Assembly: GCF_000987955.1 (NCBI RefSeq)
Contig: NZ_LAZU01000031.1
Span: 1 to 64,000 of the forward strand
DNA: 64,000 nucleotides
Direction of reading: 5' to 3'
DNA from: Paenibacillus sp. DMB20
Lineage (GTDB): Bacteria > Bacillota > Bacilli > Paenibacillales > Paenibacillaceae
Shown: piece after piece, positions 36,675 through 46,429 of the stretch
Position numbering within the stretch: position 1 is the stretch's first letter
Layout of the letters: every line of letters begins with the position of its first letter
Position numbers and translations under genes: made by a program
The notes under the pieces: generated by a model
Seen by the model: the letters and a program-made list of their open reading frames with translations, nothing else
What the model was told of the DNA's origin: nothing
Databases searched by the model: none

Positions 36675-37322
36675 TCACGTCCAATGACCCTCGCTAAAGC
36701 CTCTTGGTCGCGAAATAACCAAGACATAATTATGATTGCGGAATTTATTGAAATGAATCATTTCTAAAATTAGGGGCATATCATTCGTTCGTCTTTTCCA
36801 AATCATGTGATCTGCCCCTTTCCCCCAGTAATCCTTCAGACAGTAATCGGGATCCCCCAATTTCTTCCTCCATATCTTCTGTGCATGCGCATATCCGCTA
36901 TCCAAGCAAAATTCTTGAATCCCCTTATTTCGCAACGTTAGAAGCATGACATTTAACAGTAAAGTCCCTATACCCTGACCTTGGTAATCCGGATGCACAA
37001 ATACGGTTCCTATCTCAAACCAACCATCCAATGCCCCGGGAACGCATTTTTTTAATGAGGTCGCTGACAGGGCCATATTCGATCGTTCCGACAATCTTTT
37101 GATTGCTTTGATCTTCGGCGATCCAAAAATATCGGTTCTCCCCATGGCTGCCAAAATCAGCTTCCAAATAACGTTTTTTTGCTTTCCGTCTCGCTGTTAA
37201 TATCATCATGCAGCTCCGCCAAACCTTCGCTGGCAAAAGTATCATGAACGACTTTATAAAAAAAATTGATTCAGCTCCTCCTTGTCCTTTATTTTCGGCC
37301 TTTTGATTTCAACATGGTACAT
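36675..37322 (-). CDS. GNAT family N-acetyltransferase (three homopolymer frameshifts)
   Basis: Corrected length 214 residues. The start ATG 37322 follows AAGGAG at nine bases and begins MYHVEIKRPKIKDKEELNQF. The acetyl-CoA site is VHPDYQGQGIGTLLLNVMLL near residue 125, with FCLDSGYAHAQKIWRKKLG after it and YVLVISRP near the end. Three +1 runs break it: eight A (37258-37265), seven T (37174-37180) and seven T (about 37048-37054). Removing one base at each gives a single continuous frame. The substrate is unknown. Three errors of the same kind favour sequencing artefact over decay. Confidence 0.7.
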
Positions 37323-37403
37323 CCATCACCACTCCTTAAATAAGGCGATTATAAAAGGGATGCCCCTCGGGTCCATCGACCGCATAGAGGCATCCCTGTA
37401 CAT

Positions 37404-38546
37404 TTACCATGAAATATGAACCTTGAGATCATCCGTCTCCTCAAAAAGATGGAGATAGTACCGGATGGAACCGATACCCGCTCTGCGCTGCAAATCCTGA
37501 AGAACCTTCAACAGGTCGGTTTCCTTCCCGTCAAACCGGAATACCAGTTCCTTCTCCCCTGTCCGGTCGGCTGTCTTTACTTTGGGTTTCAAATCGTCGT
37601 AAGTACGGACAACCGCATTGTTTTCGTACAGGTGGTATTCCAGCTCTTTCATCAAAGCCCGGTATACCGCAGTTTTCGACGACTTTTGGGCTGCCAGCGC
37701 CTTTAGCGTGGTCCGGTAGGTCGTGTCCGCGGCCGGATAGGATTTGATCCACGTATGATCTTTGCTCATCTGGTCATCGCTTCGGAGGTAGTAAGTATAA
37801 GACACCGACCCGTCACGGTTAGGCACCGGATCATTCCATGTGGTATCGAGATGGTACCACTTCCCGTCCAGATGAACCAGATTCCAGGCATGAAGCTGGC
37901 CCTGGGGATTGCTCTCGGAGTAGGCGGTTCCTTCCACGATTTTGTTTTGGATTCCGGCCTCTTTCAGCAGCTTGTGCGTCAAAAGCGAATATCCCTGGCA
38001 GACCGTGCTTCCCGTACTCAATCCGTCATATGCCGTGTATTTTTGAAGAGACGTATCGTATTTCAGGTTCAGCACGACCCAATCGTTAATGGCCTTAACC
38101 CTTTCATGATCATTCATGCCCGGCTTGATTACGGTGCTTAAAATCTCCTTGACCCGATGGTTCACGTAGTCGGTCTGGCTTCCCGTTTCCCGGTATGTCA
38201 ACCGTACCGTCACATCCGCGTAACTTGTCGTTCCCCGATAATCGTAGCTGTAGCTGGCTATCGTATAGTGAATATAAGGATCGCTGTCCATCGCCTGGTC
38301 CAGCGCCTCCTTGAGTTGCGTCTTAAGCGACTTGGTCTGGCCCTGGTATACAAAACGAACGGTCGACTCTCTTTTGTTCATGGCTGCAAGCAGCTTTTGC
38401 TGAATCGCCCCGACGGACTTGACGACCGCTTTATCGGTGGTGGCGTAAACATCGCCGGTTTCGACTGATTCGGGAACAGCGGCAATGGTTATGGCCAATG
38501 TTCCGAACAGAAGCAGCTTTACAATTACCGCCCGGTTTCGTTTCAT
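37404..38546 (-). CDS. Secreted protein with transglutaminase-like (papain-fold) domain
   Basis: A 380-residue protein with a signal peptide (KRNRAVIVKLLLFGTLAITI followed by an Ala-rich cut region). The core domain has the catalytic trio of the bacterial transglutaminase-like superfamily: Cys in STVCQGYSLL (near residue 190), His in QLHAWNLVHLDGKWYH (near 230), Asp in DTTWNDPV. Such domains in secreted proteins are usually cysteine proteases or peptidoglycan-related. The C-terminal ~120 residues are unrecognised. ATG 38546 follows a weak GGGCGGG site. It is downstream of the YcdB-SLH gene and convergent with nothing nearby. Confidence 0.75.
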   Translation of the reverse strand: MKRNRAVIVKLLLFGTLAITIAAVPESVETGDVYATTDKAVVKSVGAIQQKLLAAMNKRESTVRFVYQGQTKSLKTQLKEALDQAMDSDPYIHYTIASYSYDYRGTTSYADVTVRLTYRETGSQTDYVNHRVKEILSTVIKPGMNDHERVKAINDWVVLNLKYDTSLQKYTAYDGLSTGSTVCQGYSLLTHKLLKEAGIQNKIVEGTAYSESNPQGQLHAWNLVHLDGKWYHLDTTWNDPVPNRDGSVSYTYYLRSDDQMSKDHTWIKSYPAADTTYRTTLKALAAQKSSKTAVYRALMKELEYHLYENNAVVRTYDDLKPKVKTADRTGEKELVFRFDGKETDLLKVLQDLQRRAGIGSIRYYLHLFEETDDLKVHISW

Positions 38547-38696
38547 GGTACACCCGCCCTTTCTCTTCCTCGTCGTTGCACGTTGCACATTATATTGTAT
38601 CACATTAGCCCTGTGCCGAAAGCTTCTAGTTTTGTCGACGGGCACGGACAGCGTTAGCGGAAAACAGCCTAAGCTGCGCCGCGGATAAAGGGGGAA

Positions 38697-41036
38697 TCAC
38701 CAGGAATAGAATTCGTTCATAAACGAGTCGCTTTTTCCGGCCATGGCGGCCAGACGAACCAGAACCTCGGCCCCTTCGGCCCTTGTGACGATATGATCAG
38801 GCATGAACTTCCCGTCCACGACCGGCAGCAGGCCCAGCTTTACGGCGATGATGGCGGCGCCTCGGTTGATGACAGCGGACGAGTCGGATGCTCCCGGAAC
38901 CGAATCAGCCGTTGTGAATGAACGGGCCAGCTTTTCATACTTCAGTATTTTCGTCAGCAGCTGGGACAATTCATCCCGTGTCAGCTTGCGTTCCGTGCTG
39001 AAGGAAGCATCGGGTTCATAAGGCAGCCAGTTTTGGGAGATCAGCATTTGAACGGCTTTATAGTATGGATTTTCCGGCTGCAGACTGCCGTACGGTTCCG
39101 TATTGTTTGCGGTGTCTTGGTCAAAGTACGGATTGAGCGCGCGGGCCACGAGCATATACCACTCGCCTGCCGCAAGCTCCAGATCCGGATATACCTTGCC
39201 GTCCTTATCCGGTACGAGCACGCCGTACTTCACCAGTTTATCCAGCGCTGCCTGCGACTTGTGTCCCTTGGTGTCGCTCGCTGCGGGATTCTCCTTCGCG
39301 TAGATTCCGGGGAGCGTTTCCCGCCACTCTCCGGTAACGGCATCCAGCGGCATGGAAACGCCGTAGTGCTCATCCTTGTTTTTACGGACAGGAGAATAGA
39401 CAAGCTTGGTATAAAACGGCGTTGGTTCATGCTCGGCGGAATAAAAGCCGCCGAATTGCGCGAATTTGAGCTGCAGCTCCGTCTCTTTCAGATAGGCTGC
39501 CTTTGCCTCTTCGGCCGAAAGCTTCGGCTTGCTCGTAAGCGGCAGCTTGTTCAGGTCCGCACCGGAGGAATTGTAAAACTCCCGGATCTTGCCGTCCGCG
39601 CTAACCGTAACGGATACGGATTCTCCCTGGATCTTGACCCCGCCTGCATACCTCGTGAATCCAAAACCGTAACCCGGACTCGGCGATTTCTTACCCGGCT
39701 TGGAAATGCGGGTCAGCTTCCATTCCGCGGATGCGTTCGGTACGAGCCTGGATACGATATCCATCGCGGTTTGCTCCGCTTCCTTCGGCGTTACGGCTTT
39801 GACCGGCGGCTTGCTTTCCTTTGGCCCTCCCGGTCCAGGGTACGAATACGTATTATACGAATAAATTTGTCCGGTTTTTGCATTCACTTCAGCTGAGATC
39901 TGGTCGCCGGATCCGAATTCCGATTGAGCCGTGCTCCAGGCTATGTTCCATGACTTGGTTTCCTTGTCATTCCACCGCTGGCCCAGGGTTTTGGAATCGG
40001 CCTTATATTCCTTCGGAATGGCAAAATAGGATTCGACCCATTTTACCGCCTCATTGCCGCTTGTCAAAGGCTTGGAAGACGGCCGGAACGCTTTATTCGA
40101 CTCCGGTACCGGAACCGGAGCAATACTCTCTTCTTGGTCGGGCTCACCCGCATAATTGATCTTTTTACCTGTTTCGGCATCCAGGGCAAGCAGGGAATGA
40201 TCGCTTGGAAGATAAGCAAGGAAGTACGGTCCTTTCGATGTGCCGACTTGGGAGGTCGGCACATAAGCCAGCTCCACCGAAAAGTCTGCTTCATACTTTT
40301 CCCTTATCTGTTCAGCCGTGATTTCGGGCTTCGAGGATGCCGGTTTTACACTCATCTGCGTCCGGTTGAACGTGGTCAGATTCCCATAATGATCCAGTGC
40401 GACGTTGACCGTGTCCGCATCAGAAGGTACGCCGTCTACCGAAACATTGTAATAAAAATCATAGGAGACCGGACTGAACAACGACTTGATGGCACCCGTA
40501 TAAAGCGTATTTTCGGTCAGTTCCTCCACCTTGATGCTTTTGACGTTCTGCCTGATCCACTCAAGCCCTTTCTTCCGGGCTTCTTCACGGCTTAATTCGG
40601 CTTCTTCCTCGCCCCCGGAGAGGGACAGCAAATGGCGCGGAAGATAAACGGATACGATCTCTCCCGTGACGGCATCGACTTTAGCGTTGAAGCTCGTTCC
40701 CATGCTCCCTTTCTGAATACTGAATTGAAGGTCCCAGGCCTTGAAGCCGGACTGCAAATGATCGGCTTCACGGTATTCGGCGCTTACGACCTTTGCCTTA
40801 TTCAGCGCGGGAAACAGCTTTTTCACGACCTGTTCCGCCTGCTCGGAGGAAATTTTGGCCCCGTTCGGAATCTCCTGGCTTATCGCGGTCCCCATATTCT
40901 GAAGATCTCCCGCGGCTTCTGCTGCCTTGGCACCCGAGCGAGATTCTTCCCCCCATACCGGCTGTGCCAGGCAGAGTACCGCCGTAACGGCGCATACCGT
41001 AGATTTGACCAACTTTCTGCTCGCTTTGTTCTTCAA
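38697..41036 (-). CDS. YcdB/YcdC-repeat surface protein with C-terminal SLH motifs
   Basis: A 779-residue secreted protein. The signal peptide (KLVKSTVCAVTAVLCLAQPVW) precedes a repeated YcdB/PepSY-like region: KWVESYFAIPKEYKADSK and VDAVTGEIVSVYLPRHLL-type segments occur at least twice. The last ~150 residues carry about three S-layer homology motifs (ALDKLVKYGVLVPDKDGKVY, YKAVQMLISQNWLPYEPD, GAAIIAVKLGLLPVVDGKFM), which bind pyruvylated wall polymer. The start is probably TTG 41036 after GGGAGAG; the frame opens to 41129. Cell-surface protein; the role of the YcdB domain is unknown, possibly inhibitory to a protease. Confidence 0.75.
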   Translation of the reverse strand: MKNKASRKLVKSTVCAVTAVLCLAQPVWGEESRSGAKAAEAAGDLQNMGTAISQEIPNGAKISSEQAEQVVKKLFPALNKAKVVSAEYREADHLQSGFKAWDLQFSIQKGSMGTSFNAKVDAVTGEIVSVYLPRHLLSLSGGEEEAELSREEARKKGLEWIRQNVKSIKVEELTENTLYTGAIKSLFSPVSYDFYYNVSVDGVPSDADTVNVALDHYGNLTTFNRTQMSVKPASSKPEITAEQIREKYEADFSVELAYVPTSQVGTSKGPYFLAYLPSDHSLLALDAETGKKINYAGEPDQEESIAPVPVPESNKAFRPSSKPLTSGNEAVKWVESYFAIPKEYKADSKTLGQRWNDKETKSWNIAWSTAQSEFGSGDQISAEVNAKTGQIYSYNTYSYPGPGGPKESKPPVKAVTPKEAEQTAMDIVSRLVPNASAEWKLTRISKPGKKSPSPGYGFGFTRYAGGVKIQGESVSVTVSADGKIREFYNSSGADLNKLPLTSKPKLSAEEAKAAYLKETELQLKFAQFGGFYSAEHEPTPFYTKLVYSPVRKNKDEHYGVSMPLDAVTGEWRETLPGIYAKENPAASDTKGHKSQAALDKLVKYGVLVPDKDGKVYPDLELAAGEWYMLVARALNPYFDQDTANNTEPYGSLQPENPYYKAVQMLISQNWLPYEPDASFSTERKLTRDELSQLLTKILKYEKLARSFTTADSVPGASDSSAVINRGAAIIAVKLGLLPVVDGKFMPDHIVTRAEGAEVLVRLAAMAGKSDSFMNEFYSW

Positions 41037-41283
41037 TCCTTTCTCTCCCTTCACATGGCAGGACCATACCATGCTCTTACCCGCAGGCTGCTGTCGGGTT
41101 TGTTGGATATGACTCTGCAGCAAGGACATAACATGTCTCCCGTAAAAGACGCGAACGGCTATTTACCGAACTATCCGCGCCATTTCCATTTCGAATATAT
41201 CATAAGATGCCTATTTATTCCTTATGCCCCCGGCCATGGAAAGATGCCTCGTCCTTTGCCCGAACGTCTCATAACAAGAAACA

Positions 41284-41318
41284 AAGCACATTCCCGTCGG
41301 CGGCAGGAATGTGCTCCG
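41284..41318 (-). terminator. Terminator of the xylA-xylB operon
   Basis: AGCACATTCC / GGAATGTGCT stem of ten pairs around an 11-base loop, followed on the minus strand by TTTGTTTCTTG. The remainder of 41037-41345 holds no gene I can support. Confidence 0.6.
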
Positions 41319-41345
41319 TGATGCGTACTGCTGTATTGTATTCCC

Positions 41346-42842
41346 TTATTGTCGAAAATCGGCCAATCGGGCGCTCAGGTCCCTTGTCGCCCCATACACC
41401 TCCTGGTATAAGGAAAACAGCCTATCGTACCGCTTTGCGGTTTCCTCATGGGGCGCATAGCGCTGCGCCGGCCGCAGGAACGAGGAAGCGCACGCCTGTA
41501 GGCTCGGAAACCAGCCGCAACCGCAGGCGGCCAGCATGGCGGCTCCCATCGCCGGTCCCTGCTCGCTTTCCAGTTTTACGATTTCGGCATTGAAAATATC
41601 CGCCTGCATTTGAAGCCAGCTGCCGTTCTTGGCTCCTCCGCCGATGGAGATGACGGTATCGATCGTTTTGCCCGATGCACGAAGAATGTCGATCGACTCC
41701 CGCAAGGAGAACGTGATCCCCTCTAGCACGGCCCGCGTAAAATGCGGAAGCCTGTGCCCCGCATCCATGCCGATAAAGCTGCCGCGGATATCCGCGTCCG
41801 GGTGGGGCGTGCGCTCGCCCGCAATATACGGCGTAAACAGCAAACCGCCGCTGCCCGCCGGGATATCGTCAATCCCTTCCAGCAGCTCGTCAAAGGTTAA
41901 GCCGGGTGCGAACGTCTTCTTGAACCAGTCCAAGCTGTACCCGGCCGCGAGCGTGACGCCCATAATGTAGTACGCGCCTTTCTGACCGTGATTGAAGAAG
42001 TGGACCTTCCCTTCAAAATCCGCCTCTTTGCGTTCCTCATAGGAGAGCACCACGCCGGAAGTCCCGATGCTGCACATCGTCCGGCCTTCGTCGAGAATGC
42101 CTGCCCCTATGGCTCCGCAGGCATTGTCCGCTCCGCCCGCAAATACCTTCGTTTCCGGCAGCAGGCCGGACAACTCCGCGATTTCGGGTAGCAGCGTACC
42201 GCACAGCTCATATGATTCCACCAGCGGAGGGCATAACGAGCAAGAGAGATTGAATGCAGCCAATATGTCCTTGCTCCACGTCTTCCCGGCCACATCCAGC
42301 AAAAGCGTGCCCGCCGCATCCGAATAGTCCGTAGCATACTCGCCGGTTAACCGGAAGCGGACGTAATCCTTGGGAAGCAGGAACTTGGCGGCCTGTTCCA
42401 TGATCTCCGGCTCATTCTCCTGTACCCACAGTATTTTCGGCAGGGTAAAGCCTTCCAGGGCACGATTGCGGGCAATTTTAAGCAATTTGTCCCCCATCGC
42501 CTCCTCAATCCGTCGGCACTGATCGGTCGTCCGGGTATCGTTCCACAGCATGGCCGGACGCAGGGCGGCCCCTTCCGGATCGACGAGAACCAGACCGTGC
42601 ATCTGTCCGGAGAAGCTTAAGCCCTCGATCTTTTCCGGCTCGACTCCCGACTTCTCCACAAGAAGTTTAAGGGCTTTTACGGTTTTGTCTACCCAATCCT
42701 CGGGACGCTGTTCGCTGAAGCCCGGCTTCGGCTGGCTCAATGGGTAGCCTTCCGAATGCTCTGCAACGACGTTACCGCCCCGGTCGACCAAGACTGTCTT
42801 CACGGCGCTGGTTCCCAGATCGACGCCGATTACATAGCTCAT
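41346..42842 (-). CDS. xylB: Xylulokinase
   Basis: A 498-residue FGGY-family kinase that phosphorylates D-xylulose to xylulose 5-phosphate for the pentose phosphate pathway. Motifs: phosphate-1 IGVDLGTSAVKTVLVD at the N-terminus, GLSFSGQMHGLVLVDPEG (active-site QMHG), NACGAIGAGI, and ISIGGGAKNGSWLQMQADI near the C-terminus. ATG 42842 follows GGAGG at eight bases; the frame opens at 42857. It is the second gene after xylA, 96 bases downstream, with the shared xyl promoter. Confidence 0.95.
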   Translation of the reverse strand: MSYVIGVDLGTSAVKTVLVDRGGNVVAEHSEGYPLSQPKPGFSEQRPEDWVDKTVKALKLLVEKSGVEPEKIEGLSFSGQMHGLVLVDPEGAALRPAMLWNDTRTTDQCRRIEEAMGDKLLKIARNRALEGFTLPKILWVQENEPEIMEQAAKFLLPKDYVRFRLTGEYATDYSDAAGTLLLDVAGKTWSKDILAAFNLSCSLCPPLVESYELCGTLLPEIAELSGLLPETKVFAGGADNACGAIGAGILDEGRTMCSIGTSGVVLSYEERKEADFEGKVHFFNHGQKGAYYIMGVTLAAGYSLDWFKKTFAPGLTFDELLEGIDDIPAGSGGLLFTPYIAGERTPHPDADIRGSFIGMDAGHRLPHFTRAVLEGITFSLRESIDILRASGKTIDTVISIGGGAKNGSWLQMQADIFNAEIVKLESEQGPAMGAAMLAACGCGWFPSLQACASSFLRPAQRYAPHEETAKRYDRLFSLYQEVYGATRDLSARLADFRQ

Positions 42843-42938
42843 CTTTTGTTCCTCCAATTCGGATTTACCTTGCAGGGCAACGAATTTAATTAGCTGTGAA
42901 CGATTGTTGCAACTGATCGTAATCGAGCGGCTTACGTC

Positions 42939-44255
42939 TTAGTCTGCAAGGATGTACTGGTTCAGGACCGCCTTCAGCATTTCCTGGCGTCCCGATTCGT
43001 TTTTGCGAGGATTTTCGTTGTTTAGGGCATATTCCGCAAGGGAAGACAGCGTCGCCCTGCCAGCTACGACATCCGCGCCGATTCCTTCGGTAAAGCTGCT
43101 GTAACGTTTTGCGATGAAGTCTTCGAAGACGCGGTCTTCGATCAGCTTCGCGGCGACTTTCAGCCCTTTAGCGTAGGTGTCCATCCCTGCAATATGGGCC
43201 AGGAACAGATCCTCAGGCTCGAAGGACGGACGGCGAACCTTGGCGTCAAAGTTTACGCCCCCGCGGCCGAGGCCGCCGTTCATGAGCACTTCATACAGTG
43301 TCAGCGTCGCATCGTAAATGTTCACCGGAAACTCGTCGGTATCCCAGCCGATCAGCATGTCGCCCTGGTTCGCATCGAGCGATCCGAGCATGCCGTTCAG
43401 GCGGGCTACGCGAAGCTCATGCTCAAAGGTGTGTCCTGCCAGGGTGGCATGGTTTGCTTCCAGGTTCAACTTGAAGTGCTTGTCGAGGCCGTATTTTTGA
43501 AGGAAGGCGATGGTTGTTGCCGCATCAAAGTCATATTGGTGCTTCGTAGGCTCTTTCGGCTTCGGCTCGATCAGGAATTGGGCGTCAAAGCCGATTTCCT
43601 TCGCATAGTCGACAGCCATTTGGAAGAAGCGGGCCAGGTTGTCGAGCTCCAGACCCATGTCCGTGTTCAGCAGGGTTTCGTAGCCTTCGCGTCCGCCCCA
43701 GAACACATAGTTCTCCGCGCCGAGGCGTTTGCCGACCTCAAGGCCCTTCTTCACTTGGGCCGCAGCATGCGCATATACATCCGCATTGCAGGTTGTGGCC
43801 GCTCCATGCATGTAACGCCGATTCGTGAACATGTTCGCCGTGTTCCAGAGCAGCTTTTTGTCAGTGGATTTCATGTACTGTTCAATCATGTCGACAATCG
43901 TGTCAATGTTTCCGTAGAACTCGCGCAGGCTATTGCCTTCGGGAGCGATGTCTACATCGTGGAAGCAGAAATACGGAAGGTTCATTTTTTCCATAAACTC
44001 AAAACCGGCCTCCACGCGGGCTTTCGCAAGGTCCATGCCGGAATATCCGGCCCAAGGACGAACCGCCGTTTCTGCCCCAAACGGGTCGGAGCCCCCGGCG
44101 GTCAACGTATGCCAATAGGCCATGGCAAAACGAAGATGCTCCTCCATTGTCTTGCCGGCCACCATTTCAGCAGGGTTATAAAATTTAAACGCATAAGGAT
44201 TCGTGGATTGGCTGCCTTCGAATTCGATGTTGCCAATGTTGTTAAAGTAGGCCAT
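42939..44255 (-). CDS. xylA: Xylose isomerase
   Basis: A 438-residue TIM-barrel enzyme that converts D-xylose to D-xylulose. Signature segments are [14 protein letters not shown] (catalytic His), [38 protein letters not shown] (metal ligand Glu), [19 protein letters not shown] and [29 protein letters not shown] precedes the ATG at 44255. First gene of xylAB, controlled by the divergent ROK repressor XylR through the operator and the cre site just upstream. Confidence 0.95.
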   Translation of the reverse strand: MAYFNNIGNIEFEGSQSTNPYAFKFYNPAEMVAGKTMEEHLRFAMAYWHTLTAGGSDPFGAETAVRPWAGYSGMDLAKARVEAGFEFMEKMNLPYFCFHDVDIAPEGNSLREFYGNIDTIVDMIEQYMKSTDKKLLWNTANMFTNRRYMHGAATTCNADVYAHAAAQVKKGLEVGKRLGAENYVFWGGREGYETLLNTDMGLELDNLARFFQMAVDYAKEIGFDAQFLIEPKPKEPTKHQYDFDAATTIAFLQKYGLDKHFKLNLEANHATLAGHTFEHELRVARLNGMLGSLDANQGDMLIGWDTDEFPVNIYDATLTLYEVLMNGGLGRGGVNFDAKVRRPSFEPEDLFLAHIAGMDTYAKGLKVAAKLIEDRVFEDFIAKRYSSFTEGIGADVVAGRATLSSLAEYALNNENPRKNESGRQEMLKAVLNQYILAD

Positions 44256-44289
44256 GAGAACATCCTCCCTGTTCCTGATTTAAAAATGC

Positions 44290-44303
44290 GGTTATCGCTT
44301 ACA
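44290..44303 (-). promoter_or_regulatory. Catabolite-responsive element (cre) in the xylA leader
   Basis: Minus strand TGTAAGCGATAACC matches the consensus TGWAANCGNTNWCA at 13 of 14 positions. It lies between the promoter and xylA, so CcpA bound here would block elongation or initiation when glucose is present. Confidence 0.75.
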
Positions 44304-44308
44304 AAGCT

Positions 44309-44337
44309 ATCCTAGCACACCCCCCTAACTTTGTCTA
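44309..44337 (-). promoter_or_regulatory. xylA promoter
   Basis: Minus strand -35 TAGACA (44337-44332), 17-base spacer, -10 TAGGAT (44314-44309), 54 bases before xylA. Confidence 0.7.
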
Positions 44338-44353
44338 TTGGTTAAACAAAGTG
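44327..44353. promoter_or_regulatory. XylR operator
   Basis: Inverted repeat ACTTTGT (44328-44334) / ACAAAGT (44346-44352) with an 11-base centre, similar to the Bacillus xyl operator (TTTGTTT...ACAAAC type). It overlaps the -35 of the xylA promoter, so bound XylR would exclude RNA polymerase. Confidence 0.65.
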
Positions 44354-44487
44354 TGCGGGACTGGCTTTCGTCACGTTTGTTTTCACGGTAAGTCGCCTGA
44401 AACGAGAAAGGTCCTCTTTGTTGCATTTTCCGTTTTTTACGCCTAGACTATGGGAGATATCTCCCAATTGAATCCCACTTTTGAAGG

Positions 44488-45663
44488 ATGATTAATATGA
44501 CTGCGATTACCGGTGATCAAGCGCTGGTTAAAAAAATAAATACGTCGATTATCTTGAACACGATTATCCGCTATGGGCCTCTTTCCCGTGCGAGGGTATC
44601 CGAACTGACCGGACTCAACAAAGCAACGGTCTCCAATCTGGTGCAGGAGCTGTGCGACCATCATCTGCTAGAGGAAATCGGCCCCGGCGAATCGAGCGGC
44701 GGCCGCAAGCCGCGGCTTCTGCTGTTTAACGGCAAAGCCGGTTGTGCCGTAGGCGTCGAGCTTCGAATCACGCAACTGGTGGCGGTGCTCACGGATCTGG
44801 AAGGAAAGATTATGGCCGAAGAGGAGCTTCAGCTGGACAAGCATGACGTGCCTTATGTGCTCGAGGCCTTGGTGCGAGCCGTGAACAGCTTGATGAGGCT
44901 TGCCCCTCCATCGCCATACGGCGTCGTGGGCGTCGGCGTCGGGGTTCCCGGCATGGTCGACGAGAACGGGACCGTCTTGTTCGCTCCGAACCTGGGCTGG
45001 GACATGGTCCCGCTGCGCCAGCTTCTTCAAGATGAGGTCGGCGTGCCCGTAACGGTCGACAATGAGGCAAATGCGGGTGCGCAGGGCGAGCTGCGCTTCG
45101 GGGCAGGGCGCGACGCGCGGCACCTGCTGTACATCAGCGCCGGAAGCGGCATCGGCTCCGGCATCATTATAAACGGCGAGCTGTATAAAGGCGCACGCGG
45201 ATACGCAGGAGAAACCGGCCATATGACGATCGAGGCGGACGGCAAGGAGTGCTCCTGCGGCAACCGCGGATGCTGGGAGCTTTACGCCTCCGAAAAGATG
45301 CATGACCTTGCCGGGGATAGCCTTCCTTCCCGCCGTACGTCCGAGCTTATACGGCATGCGGAGCAAGGCGATGCCTCCGTGATCGGGCATTTTTCGGAGA
45401 TGGGCCGTTACCTTGGCATCGGCATCACGAATTTGGTCAATGGCTTTAACCCCCAGCTTGTCGTCATCGGGGGGCCGCTTTCGGATGCCCGGGAGTGGAT
45501 CGGGGGCACGATGGGGCAGGTCGTTTCCAAGCGGACGCTGCCTTATCACCGGGAGCGGATGGAGATCCGGTTTGCCGGGCTTGGCAGCCGCTCAACCGTG
45601 ATTGGCGCGGCCTATTCCGCCGTATCCCAGTTCCTTGGGCCGGTTCGTGTCTCCGCCTTGTAA
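44488..45663 (+). CDS. xylR: Xylose repressor XylR (ROK family)
   Basis: A 391-residue ROK-family regulator, divergent from xylA. Residues 1-75 carry a winged helix-turn-helix (RYGPLSRARVSELTGLNKATVSNLVQEL, in two adjacent parts). The ROK domain shows VGVGVPGMVDENGTVLFAPN, DNEANAGAQGELRFGAG, SAGSGIGSGIIINGELYKGA and the zinc site GHMTIEADGKECSCGNRGCWE. Xylose binding should release the operator. Codon use is more GC-rich than its neighbours, but nothing else suggests transfer. The start ATG 44488 or 44497 is uncertain (GAAGGATG upstream). Confidence 0.9.
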   Translation: MINMTAITGDQALVKKINTSIILNTIIRYGPLSRARVSELTGLNKATVSNLVQELCDHHLLEEIGPGESSGGRKPRLLLFNGKAGCAVGVELRITQLVAVLTDLEGKIMAEEELQLDKHDVPYVLEALVRAVNSLMRLAPPSPYGVVGVGVGVPGMVDENGTVLFAPNLGWDMVPLRQLLQDEVGVPVTVDNEANAGAQGELRFGAGRDARHLLYISAGSGIGSGIIINGELYKGARGYAGETGHMTIEADGKECSCGNRGCWELYASEKMHDLAGDSLPSRRTSELIRHAEQGDASVIGHFSEMGRYLGIGITNLVNGFNPQLVVIGGPLSDAREWIGGTMGQVVSKRTLPYHRERMEIRFAGLGSRSTVIGAAYSAVSQFLGPVRVSAL

Positions 45664-45800
45664 ACTGACGTAATTTCGCCTTATTTTTTTGGGACAGATT
45701 AAGGAAAATCCGGAGGGGTTCCGCTATAATAAATGTCATAATGTGATCTATATCACTGTGGAATGCATGCAAATTCCTGAGACAGGGAGAGAAACGTTTC

Positions 45801-45998
45801 ATGACTTATGTCGATACCTCGGATATTTCGGCACAGATGTTTGTCACCGTGCTGCTGTTCCTCTTGGTCATTGCGCCGTTGTTCAGCCTCGCGATTCTTC
45901 GTCTTTTTCAAGGAAAGAAAAAAGCCGGTTTTCTGCTTATCCTTGCAGGAATTCTCGTCTATGCGATATTCCAGCTTATAATGTTTATCTTCTTTTGA
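45801..45998 (+). CDS. Small two-helix membrane protein of unknown function
   Basis: A 65-residue protein with two hydrophobic helices (QMFVTVLLFLLVIAPLFSLA and AGFLLILAGILVYAIFQLIMF) separated by RLFQGKKK, suggesting both ends face outward or the loop faces the cytosol by the positive-inside rule. ACAGGGAGAG precedes the ATG. TATAAT at 45725-45730 is a candidate -10. I do not recognise the family. Confidence 0.55.
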   Translation: MTYVDTSDISAQMFVTVLLFLLVIAPLFSLAILRLFQGKKKAGFLLILAGILVYAIFQLIMFIFF

Positions 45999-46054
45999 CG
46001 ACAATCCTACGCAGAACCCTTGCGGCTGATCTGCCTAATCCAAACAAGAAAGCA

Positions 46055-46091
46055 CAAAAAAAAGCTCCTCCCCGAAAGGGAAGAGCTTTTT
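46055..46091. terminator. Bidirectional terminator after the small membrane protein gene
   Basis: AAAAAAGCTCCTCCCC / GGGAAGAGCTTTTT stem around GAAA, with A and T runs at the ends; shared with the convergent glutaredoxin gene. Confidence 0.85.
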
Positions 46092-46128
46092 CTATTTGGA
46101 GTGCTATAAGCGTTTCACAACCGGGAAA

Positions 46129-46368
46129 TTAACCTTCGGCTGGAGCCAGAGCTTTGTTAAACTGGGTTTTGTTCATGCCCAAAATACGATGCTCCCCGAT
46201 GATGGTCAGCGGAACGGCACGGACGCCCATGTCCCAAACCTGCTGCGCATACTCGTCGTTGGTTTCGATGTTGCGCTCTTCATAGGCAATGCCCTGCTCG
46301 GACAGAAAGCTTTTGACCTGTTTGCAGTGAGGGCAATTGTTGGATGTGTAAACGATAACGTTTTCCAT
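46129..46368 (-). CDS. Glutaredoxin-like protein (NrdH/YtnI type)
   Basis: A 79-residue thioredoxin-fold protein with the redox site CPHC in YTSNNCPHCKQVKSFLSEQG, cis-Pro in VRAVPLTIIGE and C-terminal helix. It fits glutaredoxin/NrdH-like proteins that take electrons from thioredoxin reductase. It lies 61 bases after trxB on the same strand, so both probably share the PerR-controlled promoter and act as one reducing pair. Confidence 0.85.
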   Translation of the reverse strand: MENVIVYTSNNCPHCKQVKSFLSEQGIAYEERNIETNDEYAQQVWDMGVRAVPLTIIGEHRILGMNKTQFNKALAPAEG

Positions 46369-46429
46369 GTTGAATTCACCTCTACTTAAAAATTTGTACC
46401 ATCTATCTTTTTAACCCGTCTCACCCAGT

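Noticed and set aside
43194..44315. A 373-codon plus-strand frame opposite xylA
   Set aside because: The other strand encodes xylose isomerase with all signature motifs; no start signal for the antisense frame.
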